From contig WQVD01000005.1 in NCBI GenBank assembly GCA_009781755.1, positions 26,331 to 90,330 on the forward strand: a stretch of DNA of 64,000 nt. The letters run 5' to 3'. Positions 57,192 to 64,000 of the stretch are shown piece after piece (within the stretch, counting starts at the first letter, position 1; every line of letters starts with the position of its first letter). The notes below the pieces were generated by a model that ran no database searches, was not told the origin of the DNA, and saw only the letters and a list, made by a program, of their open reading frames with translations. This DNA comes from Defluviitaleaceae bacterium (GTDB lineage: Bacteria; Bacillota; Clostridia; Lachnospirales; WQUN01). A program made the translations under genes and the position numbers.

Positions 57192-58159
57192 GACTTCGGT
57201 TTCCTCACAATCATGTATAAGGTAACAATCATAATAATAATGAATACGCCCACATCCACAACCGGCGGTGTAGCGCCAATAACGCCCAGCAAATCAGCCC
57301 CACGCATAATCAACGTAAAGCTGGTAAAAAACATTATACCGATTAAAACCATCCGGACAATAGCGATTCTAACGCGCGCCAGCAAACGCGCCCCGATATA
57401 GCCGCCCACAATTTGCCCGGCGAGCCACGGCAGCACAAACAACGGGATAATACCCCCCGCGAATATAAACGGCCAAATGGAAACACCGCCGCCGATACCC
57501 AAAATAAAACCTGAGTTGACTGCAGCCAGCCGCATGGGCATCCCCATCACCATGTTTAATGTGGGGGTGATGGCCCACCCGCCACCCATACCGAAGAAAC
57601 CACCGATGATCCCAATGACAAACAATAAAACCATGCTCGGGAACGCACGCGTCAGTTTATATTCGCGCACCGTTCCGTCGCTGTCTTTAAAATAATTTTG
57701 GTCGAGCCTGAGCAAACGCGTGAATTTGTCAATTTTTTTCACCACAGGCCATTCCGTTTTGCTTCCCCCGATGAAAAAATAAACCGCCACGGCCATTAAA
57801 ATAAGGCCCAATGCCAATCGCATTGCGCCTTCCCCGGCTACACCGGCTTCTGTGGCAACGGTAACTGCCAGCACCGCCCCACCAAGTGCACCCAAGCTCT
57901 GGCAAATGGCCATGACCAACGTTAATCGAAAATTGGTCAGCCCCTTCTTCGTGAATACCCCAATGGAAATTGGGCTGGAAAACATAGCCACAATAAGACC
58001 TGTTGCACGGATGATAAGGCTGTTAATATTCGTAAAAGCAAGCATAATCGGCGTAAAAATAACACCCCCGCCAATACCTGCCATGGTGGCCAATATGGCA
58101 ATACACACGCTGAGTAAAAAGAACGCGAGTATGATCAACAAAACCAAATGGATTTCCAT
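57188..58159 (-). CDS. TauE/SafE (TSUP) family anion exporter
   Basis: A 323-residue membrane protein with about eight to nine helices and the two glycine-rich repeats of the family: MAGIGGGVIFTPIML near the N-terminus and GGFFGMGGGWAITPTLNMV near the middle. Members export sulfite, sulfoacetate or related sulfur anions. It is divergent from an operon of three cytoplasmic sulfatases, so export of sulfate or a sulfur anion released inside the cell is a reasonable inference. It leads the minus operon that also holds the ROK kinase and nagA. Confidence 0.88.
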   Translation of the reverse strand: MEIHLVLLIILAFFLLSVCIAILATMAGIGGGVIFTPIMLAFTNINSLIIRATGLIVAMFSSPISIGVFTKKGLTNFRLTLVMAICQSLGALGGAVLAVTVATEAGVAGEGAMRLALGLILMAVAVYFFIGGSKTEWPVVKKIDKFTRLLRLDQNYFKDSDGTVREYKLTRAFPSMVLLFVIGIIGGFFGMGGGWAITPTLNMVMGMPMRLAAVNSGFILGIGGGVSIWPFIFAGGIIPLFVLPWLAGQIVGGYIGARLLARVRIAIVRMVLIGIMFFTSFTLIMRGADLLGVIGATPPVVDVGVFIIIMIVTLYMIVRKPKS

Positions 58160-58216
58160 TTAACCCCCCAAGCGCGTCAACGCATTGACATCCTCTCGTG
58201 TAAGCAATTTCATGTG

Positions 58217-58245
58217 TTGACCTTCGATTATAATATTATTACAAT
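58217..58245 (+). promoter_or_regulatory. Sigma-70-like promoter of the sulfatase operon
   Basis: TTGACC (58217-58222) and TACAAT (58240-58245) are 17 nt apart on the plus strand, 125 nt before the first sulfatase ATG. The perfect LacI-type palindrome at 58261-58276 would lie just downstream of the expected transcription start, a standard repressor position. Confidence 0.55.
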
Positions 58246-58260
58246 ACGGCTCATAAAACA

Positions 58261-58276
58261 CAGCAAACGTTTGCTG
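58261..58276. promoter_or_regulatory. Perfect 16-bp LacI/PurR-type operator
   Basis: CAGCAAACGTTTGCTG is a perfect palindrome centred on CG, the form recognised by LacI-family repressors (compare the GCAAACGTTTGC core of PurR sites). It lies between the divergent TauE/nagA and sulfatase operons, so one repressor could control both. No LacI-family gene is in the window. Confidence 0.7.
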
Positions 58277-58369
58277 CAATATATCACAAATAAGCGGAAT
58301 TACAAATGCGGCATGCGCTGTATTGCTCACCACCACCATGGGCGAAATGAAGTAATAAAGGAGCCGATC

Positions 58370-59797
58370 ATGACAAAACCCGCCATAATTATGATAACTT
58401 GCGACGAGCTGCGCCGTGACGCAATCGGCATATATGGAAACAAGGCCGTTGCCACGCCGCATTTAAACAGGCTGGCACGATCGTCTATGCGGTACGAAAA
58501 TTGCTACACCCCAAGCCCGCTGTGCCTACCGGCGAGGAGTTCAATTGTTACGGGGTTATATCCCCACAACAGCGGCGCGTACAGCAATTTCCGCGACTGT
58601 GCCTTAAAACCGGAATTACCAAATATATTTAACCTATTAAAAAAGGATGGCTACCGCACATCCATGTTTGGCAAATGCCACTTTGTACCGGGTCTTAACG
58701 ATACATCTACCCCGGATACCACCATTGAAAATGACCACCGGGAAAAATACCTTGCGCTGGGTATAGACGATTTGGCACTGCAAGACGGCAAGGGAAGTTC
58801 CATATGGTTCTATGACGACTACAGCCGCGAACTTGAGGCCGCCGGGTATCTGGACGCGTACAGGAAAAAGCAATGGGACAAAAAAACATATGCCAGCGTT
58901 TTCGATTTCCCGGGGCCGTCCGAATATCACCCGGATATTTGGGTTGCCAACAAAACCTGCGGCTATTTGCAAGACCATAATAAGGAAGCGCCGCTGTTTA
59001 TGTGGCTATCATTTAGTGGCCCGCACTACCCCTTTGACCCGCCGAGCGAATATTTGGATAGGGTAGACACTACGCAGTTGGGCCCGCGGTCTTTCCGAGA
59101 AGGGGAGTTTGACGACCCAAGCCGCTTCCACCACACCAGCTACCACGGCCCATACGGGATAGACGCTTGTAATCGCGCAAAAGACGGCGCGTGTAAAAAC
59201 TTTGATGAGGATTATTGGACGCGCCTCCGCACGGCTTATCATGCAAACATAGCGCTGATAGACGACCAAATCGGCAGGGTGTTGGATTTGATTAAACAAA
59301 AATTCGGCGACAATGCCCTTGTTATTTTCACCACGGACCATGGAGAAATGCTTGGCGACCACGGCCTTTGGGGCAAACACGCCTGCGTGTACGAACCGGT
59401 GTGGCGCACGCCGCTGTTTGTGCAATATCCAAATGGCGAATTAAGCGGCCAAACCGCAAACGAAAAAGTAAGCACGATGGATATATTGCCAACCTGCCTG
59501 AAAGTCGCGGGCATAAAAACAGAAACCAAATTCGACGGGCAGGAACTACGCGAACTTACGGCGACAGGTGGCCGAACTTATATATTTGCAGAGGCGGAAA
59601 CCTTTGCGGCTGTTACGGATGGCGTATACAAATATTTTTATGCGCGGTATCACGGCAAGGATTTTCACGAATTGCTTGACCTGAATGCCGACCCGGGGGA
59701 ATTTATCAACTACGTAAACGAGCCAAGCCACCGCGAAATATTAATAAATCTGCAACGGCAACTCATAGAACGTTATGTACAGGACGTAATGCCATGA
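58370..59797 (+). CDS. Cysteine-type sulfatase 1 (cytoplasmic)
   Basis: A 475-residue type I sulfatase. The ATG at 58370 follows AAAGGAG; the reading frame extends upstream but through the operator. The formylglycine site is C52-L-P-A-R in SPLCLPARSS, with the N-terminal metal motif ITCDELRRD and the second metal motif TTDHGEMLGDHG. There is no signal peptide, so it acts on sulfated oligosaccharides inside the cell. Cys-type sulfatases in anaerobes need a radical-SAM maturase (anSME), which is not in the window. It overlaps sulfatase 2 by 4 nt. Confidence 0.93.
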   Translation: MTKPAIIMITCDELRRDAIGIYGNKAVATPHLNRLARSSMRYENCYTPSPLCLPARSSIVTGLYPHNSGAYSNFRDCALKPELPNIFNLLKKDGYRTSMFGKCHFVPGLNDTSTPDTTIENDHREKYLALGIDDLALQDGKGSSIWFYDDYSRELEAAGYLDAYRKKQWDKKTYASVFDFPGPSEYHPDIWVANKTCGYLQDHNKEAPLFMWLSFSGPHYPFDPPSEYLDRVDTTQLGPRSFREGEFDDPSRFHHTSYHGPYGIDACNRAKDGACKNFDEDYWTRLRTAYHANIALIDDQIGRVLDLIKQKFGDNALVIFTTDHGEMLGDHGLWGKHACVYEPVWRTPLFVQYPNGELSGQTANEKVSTMDILPTCLKVAGIKTETKFDGQELRELTATGGRTYIFAEAETFAAVTDGVYKYFYARYHGKDFHELLDLNADPGEFINYVNEPSHREILINLQRQLIERYVQDVMP

Positions 59798-61173
59798 GTA
59801 AACAACCAAACCTAATCTATGTGATGGCGGATCAATTGCGCCACCAAAGTTTGGGCTACACGGGGGATGCCCTTGCGCAGACCCCTTTTTTGGATGCATT
59901 TGCTGCCCAGTCTATTGATATGTGCAATGCTGTTAGCGGTCATCCGGTATGCGCGCCGTACAGGGCATCATTGTTTACGGGCAAGTACACCCCGTCTACA
60001 GGCATGGTGATAAACGAAATCCGTTTAGCTACCAATCACCGCTGCTTTGGGCATGTGTTGAACGAAAGCGGATACGACACCTCGTATATCGGCAAATGGC
60101 ATTTGTACGCCAACCAAGTGGGCAACCACTACGATGCGAAAAATTCCTTCGTACCCAAAGGGTCGGACAGGCTTGGCTTTGATGATTTTTTTGCGGCTTA
60201 CAATTTCCATCACGAGTATTATGGTGCTGCCGCGTATTACCACTTGGATACCCCTGAAAAAATTTATTGCAACGGCTACGAGCCGGATGTACAAACGGAC
60301 ATGGCAATCGAGCGGCTTAAATTTCACAAATCGCAAGATAAGCCCTTCGCACTGTTCCTGTCGCTGGGCACCCCCCACGACCCATGGGAGCCTTGGAATG
60401 TACCCGGGGAATACTACGAGCGCTTTAACGATACCAACTTTGCCCTGCCGAGCAATTACAAACCGGACAACGACCCATACGGCGACCGATGGGCTCGCTT
60501 AAATGAAAACCAACGCAACGAGCTAACCGACTGGATGCGTTGCTATTACGCCATGACCGCCAACTTGAACGACAACTTTGGGCGGTTGTTGCAAACCGTC
60601 TCTTCATTGGAACTGGACAACGACACCATCATCGTGTTCACGTCCGACCACGGAGAAATGTTTGGCGCACAAGGACGGCGAGGCAAAAATATTTTCTACG
60701 AAGAGGCCGTGCGCGTACCGTTCTTAATACGGCAGCCGGGCGGCGTTGCCGCCGGTACAAAAAATGATGCCTGCCTTAACGCACCGGATATCATGCCCAC
60801 ATTGCTGGGGCTCATGAACCTGCCATGCCCCAACGAGGCAGAGGGCGTGGACGTGTTCGCCAACCCACCAACGGGTACCCTTATGATGGGAACCGGTGCC
60901 ACCGCCATTTATCAAGACGGGCATGAATGGCGCGCTTGGCGCACACGGCAATTTACCTATGCAACATATTTGGTTGATGGGGCAACGTTTTTATTCGACA
61001 ACATTAACGACCCGTTGCAAAAAGTGAATTTGAGCGGGAACAGCAAATACGCCCAAGTCGAAGCCGAAATGAAAAAAAACATGGCAAGTGAAATGCACCG
61101 CATCGGCGATGGTTTTCACCCTTGTTCGTATTATGAAAAAAATCGGATTGCAGACAGGATCATACAACCATAA
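59794..61173 (+). CDS. Cysteine-type sulfatase 2 (cytoplasmic)
   Basis: A 459-residue type I sulfatase beginning at ATGA overlap. It has the metal motif VMADQLRH, formylglycine site C53-A-P-Y-R in HPVCAPYRAS, GKWHLY and the second metal motif TSDHGEMFGAQG. In this last motif the usual GDHG aspartate-histidine is replaced by AQ, unlike sulfatases 1 and 3. There is no signal peptide. It probably handles a different sulfate position from its neighbours, allowing stepwise desulfation of one oligosaccharide. Confidence 0.92.
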   Translation: MSKQPNLIYVMADQLRHQSLGYTGDALAQTPFLDAFAAQSIDMCNAVSGHPVCAPYRASLFTGKYTPSTGMVINEIRLATNHRCFGHVLNESGYDTSYIGKWHLYANQVGNHYDAKNSFVPKGSDRLGFDDFFAAYNFHHEYYGAAAYYHLDTPEKIYCNGYEPDVQTDMAIERLKFHKSQDKPFALFLSLGTPHDPWEPWNVPGEYYERFNDTNFALPSNYKPDNDPYGDRWARLNENQRNELTDWMRCYYAMTANLNDNFGRLLQTVSSLELDNDTIIVFTSDHGEMFGAQGRRGKNIFYEEAVRVPFLIRQPGGVAAGTKNDACLNAPDIMPTLLGLMNLPCPNEAEGVDVFANPPTGTLMMGTGATAIYQDGHEWRAWRTRQFTYATYLVDGATFLFDNINDPLQKVNLSGNSKYAQVEAEMKKNMASEMHRIGDGFHPCSYYEKNRIADRIIQP

Positions 61174-61190
61174 AAAGAGAGCGTGATTAT

Positions 61191-62318
61191 ATGAAAATCC
61201 GCAGCATCACCCCCATCATCGTCCACGCGTCCAAGTGGTCAAATTACATTTTTGTAATAATGGAAACTGACCAAGGCATCACAGGCTATGGTGATGCCAC
61301 GCTGGACGGGTTGGAATTTGAAGTAGAAGCCGCCATCAACAACATGGCCGCCAATTTAATAGGAAAAGATATATTCGACACAGGCACAATGCCCTCCCCC
61401 ATGGGTGGTGGGCTTATTACCGCAGCGGCGGTGTCGGGTATTGATGTGGCTCTTTGGGATATTAAGGGCAAGGCGTTGGGCGTACCCGTGTACAAATTGC
61501 TTGGCGGCGCGGTCAAAAAGGACGTTCCGGTTTACGCGGCCTTTAACCGTTACATAACCGACCGCACGCCGGATGGCTTTGGCAAAATGGCGGCCCAACT
61601 GGTGTCGGAAGGGAACCGTGCAATGAAATGCCACCCCTTCGACCATGTATCTTGGCGCACACCATTGGCCAATCAACGCAAATATGTAGATGAAGGCATT
61701 GCCCGCTTCGTAGCCATGCGAGAAGCCGTGGGGGATGACATTGCCATTGGCCTTGATGCACACTGGCGGTTTGACTTTGCGACCGCTATGTACGTAGCGG
61801 AAAAAATCCGCTCCTACAACCCGTTCTGGCTGGAAACGCCCATCCCGGAAAAGAAGCCGGAACTGCTGCGCCAATTCCGCTTGCAAAGCGGGCTAATCCT
61901 TGCAGGTGCGGAAATGCAAACCGGCGCGGCGGATGTTCTGCCGTTGTTGCAACAAGGCTGCTATGACGTGTACATGCCGGACGTGCGCTATATTGGCGGC
62001 ATTACAGGTATGATGAAATTCGCCGCTGTGGCCGAAACATTTGACGTGTTAATGTCGCCCCACAATATGTGCAGCGTAATCACCTGTGCTGCAAGCCTGC
62101 ACTGCGCAAGCACAATGAAGCATTTAATGCACTTGGAATACCACCCGCCGGAAAGCCCTTGGCTGCCGGAGCTTGCGGACACCCACTTTACCCCCAAAAA
62201 CGGTTGCTTCACCGTACCGGACAAACCGGGGCTTGGGGTAGAACTCAACTTGGAACTTTTGAAAAAGCACCCGTACCAAAAAGCAACGCCCATTCGGTTA
62301 AACATGCTTGGAGGATGA
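61191..62318 (+). CDS. Mandelate racemase/enolase-superfamily acid-sugar dehydratase
   Basis: A 375-residue enolase-superfamily enzyme. The N-terminal capping domain includes TDQGITGYGDATLDG. The barrel carries metal ligands in GLDAHW, WLETPIPEK and AGAEMQTG, plus the histidine in SPHNMCS near the C-terminal barrel strands. The first base motif reads MKCHPF rather than a clear KxK. Members dehydrate aldonic or uronic-type acids such as galactonate, rhamnonate or fuconate. Lying between sulfatases 2 and 3, it points to an acidic or oxidised sugar in the sulfated substrate. Overlaps sulfatase 3's upstream ATG. Confidence 0.87.
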   Translation: MKIRSITPIIVHASKWSNYIFVIMETDQGITGYGDATLDGLEFEVEAAINNMAANLIGKDIFDTGTMPSPMGGGLITAAAVSGIDVALWDIKGKALGVPVYKLLGGAVKKDVPVYAAFNRYITDRTPDGFGKMAAQLVSEGNRAMKCHPFDHVSWRTPLANQRKYVDEGIARFVAMREAVGDDIAIGLDAHWRFDFATAMYVAEKIRSYNPFWLETPIPEKKPELLRQFRLQSGLILAGAEMQTGAADVLPLLQQGCYDVYMPDVRYIGGITGMMKFAAVAETFDVLMSPHNMCSVITCAASLHCASTMKHLMHLEYHPPESPWLPELADTHFTPKNGCFTVPDKPGLGVELNLELLKKHPYQKATPIRLNMLGG

Positions 62319-62323
62319 AAACC

Positions 62324-63781
62324 GTGAAACCAAATATTTTATGGATTTGCGCAGACCAGCTACGGTACGACACCTTAAGTGTCAGCGGCGACCCCATCGT
62401 CCACACACCCAATATCGAGCGATTAAGTGCGATGGGTGTGCAATTTTCTAATGCTTTTTGCCAAAGCCCGGTATGCGCGCCGTCTCGTGCTTCGTTTTTA
62501 ACGGGGCGTTACCCACGGACAGCAAGGGTGCGGCAAAACGGGCAGGACATTCCCACGGATGAAGTTACGGTACCCAAGATTTTAACGGACAATGGCTACG
62601 TATGCGGGCTGGCCGGCAAGTTGCATATTTCCGCGTGCCACCCATCCGTTTGTCCGGTTACGGAGCGGCGTATCGACGACGGGTACGGCGTTTTTAAATG
62701 GTCCCACCAAACGATGTACGCGCATGAAAAAAACGCTTGGATGGTGAACGACTACACGGATTGGCTGCTGGCTCAAGGCATCACCCACGATGATCACATT
62801 CGGGAAGACTGCCGATTTTTGCACCACGGCATTGCATCGCAGTACAGCCAAACGCATTGGTGTACGGATATGGCACTGGATTTTATCGGCAAGGCAACTA
62901 CGCTTGAAAAGTCCTGGCTGTTCTCCGTCAACTACTACGACCCGCACCACCAATTTGACCCGCCGGAAGATTTATTGCAAAAATACGCAAACAAGTTAGA
63001 CGAAATCGCGCTGCCAAAGTTCACACCGGGGGAGCTGGACAACAAACCCATTTTCCAGCGCAAAGACCACACCGGCGCATACGACAACCCCGGCCATTAT
63101 GCCTATACGCAAATGACGGACTACGACCACAAAATGATACGCGCCGCGTATTACGCCATGATCGAATTGCTTGACACCAACATTGGGCGGCTGCTGGACG
63201 ACTTGGAAGCCCGCGGCATACTGGAAAACACCATGATCATTTTCCATTCCGACCACGGCGAAATGCTGGGCGACCACGGAATTTACTTAAAAGGCCCGTA
63301 CTTCTACGAGCCTGCCGTGCGTGTACCGCTTATTATTTCTTTGCCCGGCAAATTCCAAGCAGAGCAAGTGCGCGACGACCTGGTGGAACTCACCGATCTG
63401 GCCCCCACCATATTGGAAGCCTGCGGCATTAAGCCCTACGCGGGTATGCAGGGGCAGTCGCTGTTGCCAACATTAACCCACGGCGCTGCAGGTACAAGGG
63501 ATAGCGTGTACTGCGAATATTACAACGCCAATATCAGACACCAAAACCCAAAAGCATATTTGACCATGGTGAGGGACGCGCGTTACAAGCTGGTGCGTTC
63601 TCACGGGGCAGTGTGCGGCATCGGCGGCGAATTGTACGACTTGCAAACCGATCCGGGGGAAGTCAACAACCTATACGGCAATGCACAACATGCCGCAATA
63701 CAAATTGAAATGCTGGAGAAACTTACAGACCGCATGGCACAAACCGCGGATCCACTGCCTTTGCGGCGGGCCAATTGGTAG
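62324..63781 (+). CDS. Cysteine-type sulfatase 3 (cytoplasmic)
   Basis: A 485-residue type I sulfatase. The ribosome binding site decides the start: GGAGG at 62310-62314 is 9 nt before GTG 62324 but touches the in-frame ATG at 62315, so GTG is preferred. Counting from GTG, the formylglycine site is C51-A-P-S-R in SPVCAPSRAS. The metal motifs are ICADQLRYD and HSDHGEMLGDHG, and the TDPGEVNNLY tail is typical of sulfatases. There is no signal peptide. It is the last gene before the insertion sequence; no terminator was recognised after it. Confidence 0.92.
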   Translation: MKPNILWICADQLRYDTLSVSGDPIVHTPNIERLSAMGVQFSNAFCQSPVCAPSRASFLTGRYPRTARVRQNGQDIPTDEVTVPKILTDNGYVCGLAGKLHISACHPSVCPVTERRIDDGYGVFKWSHQTMYAHEKNAWMVNDYTDWLLAQGITHDDHIREDCRFLHHGIASQYSQTHWCTDMALDFIGKATTLEKSWLFSVNYYDPHHQFDPPEDLLQKYANKLDEIALPKFTPGELDNKPIFQRKDHTGAYDNPGHYAYTQMTDYDHKMIRAAYYAMIELLDTNIGRLLDDLEARGILENTMIIFHSDHGEMLGDHGIYLKGPYFYEPAVRVPLIISLPGKFQAEQVRDDLVELTDLAPTILEACGIKPYAGMQGQSLLPTLTHGAAGTRDSVYCEYYNANIRHQNPKAYLTMVRDARYKLVRSHGAVCGIGGELYDLQTDPGEVNNLYGNAQHAAIQIEMLEKLTDRMAQTADPLPLRRANW

Positions 63782-63812
63782 ATTAAAGATGAAAACAAAT
63801 TACGGGGCTGTT

Positions 63813-63836
63813 TTGTTAAGTAAATTGTTAAGTAAA
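63813..63836. repeat. Tandem 12-bp direct repeat
   Basis: TTGTTAAGTAAA occurs twice in a row in the 155-bp AT-rich gap between sulfatase 3 and the transposase start. No hairpin or promoter with good spacing was seen. It may be unrelated slippage near an insertion sequence end. Confidence 0.6.
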
Positions 63837-63936
63837 AGCAATTCATTTCCGATTTCACAGTTCATAATGTCGTGACGTTTTCTTAGAACCTGTATTCATA
63901 AGAACAAAACAGCAAAAAACATGATAAGCTAAACAA

Positions 63937-64000
63937 ATGAAAACAATAGAATATAAAGCGACGAACTATCCGAGCGACCTAACGGAAAAAGAATGGTTAG
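63937..64000 (+). mobile_element. IS5-type transposase, 5' end only
   Basis: From the ATG at 63937 the frame reads MKTIEYKATNYPSDLTEKEW and leaves the window. YPSDLTxxEW is the hallmark start of many IS5-family transposases (DUF4096 domain). A possible element end is the GAACCTGTATTCATAAG stretch from about 63886, but the other end is outside the window so no inverted repeat can be verified. It may mark the boundary of the glycan island. Confidence 0.6.

Noticed and set aside
58148..58369. Upstream extension of sulfatase 1 to 58148
   Set aside because: It would translate the promoter and LacI-type operator. The ATG at 58370 has AAAGGAG and gives the normal sulfatase start.

Overview
The window looks like part of a large plant- or host-glycan utilisation island from an anaerobic Bacillota (Clostridia-like) genome. 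Evidence: YesM/YesN-type two-component regulators, sugar ABC transporters with no local ATPase (the shared-MsmX style), strong AGGAGG ribosome binding sites, dense ATGA-type gene overlaps, corrinoid/UroD-family methyltransferases and cysteine-type sulfatases. No rRNA, tRNA or CRISPR array was seen. The taxonomic call is an inference; no marker gene is present.

Layout. (A) 1-6507, minus strand: an operon led by a DeoR-type regulator, then an ADP-ribosylglycohydrolase-family protein, rhamnulose-1-phosphate aldolase (RhaD), a GH4 glycosidase, a corrinoid protein, a DUF1638-like protein and a UroD-family methyltransferase cut by the window edge. A 21-bp perfect palindrome lies in the divergent promoter region. 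(B) 6687-17695, plus strand: UroD-family protein, GH2 beta-galactosidase, GH43, a YesM/YesN pair and a GH78 alpha-L-rhamnosidase. (C) 17769-30389: an unusual transport module. It runs large solute-binding protein with extra sugar-binding-like domains, two permeases, NHL/TPR protein, YIP1-family protein, DUF5696-like protein, two more permeases and a second, lipoprotein, solute-binding protein. (D) 30463-52184: GH4, four UroD-family proteins, GH127, a COG0523 GTPase, D-lyxose isomerase, class II aldolase, PfkB kinase, an orphan solute-binding protein, two GH30 enzymes (one fused to an inactive-looking second GH30 domain), L-rhamnose isomerase, a FucO-like lactaldehyde reductase, a YdjC deacetylase, an unrecognised TIM-barrel-like protein and a sugar isomerase/epimerase. 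(E) 52193-54148: a divergent acetylesterase-like hydrolase and a seventh UroD-family gene. (F) 54234-63781: two divergent operons, NagA/ROK kinase/small membrane protein/TauE-SafE exporter on minus and sulfatase-sulfatase-enolase superfamily-sulfatase on plus, separated by a promoter and a perfect LacI-type operator. (G) 63937-64000: the start of an IS5-type transposase.

How it fits together (inference). Rhamnose-containing, arabinose- and galactose-decorated oligosaccharides are bound and imported by the double transporter and trimmed by mostly cytoplasmic GH2, GH4, GH30, GH43, GH78 and GH127 enzymes. L-rhamnose then passes through RhaA, RhaD and FucO, with no FGGY rhamnulokinase visible here. 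A second module (lyxose/mannose isomerase, PfkB kinase, class II aldolase) handles another sugar. The most striking feature is seven UroD-superfamily methyltransferase-like genes interleaved with glycosidases, plus one corrinoid protein, a DUF1638-like protein and a COG0523 GTPase. This suggests a corrinoid-dependent O-demethylation system for methyl-etherified sugars. That role is a hypothesis and is not shown by the sequence.
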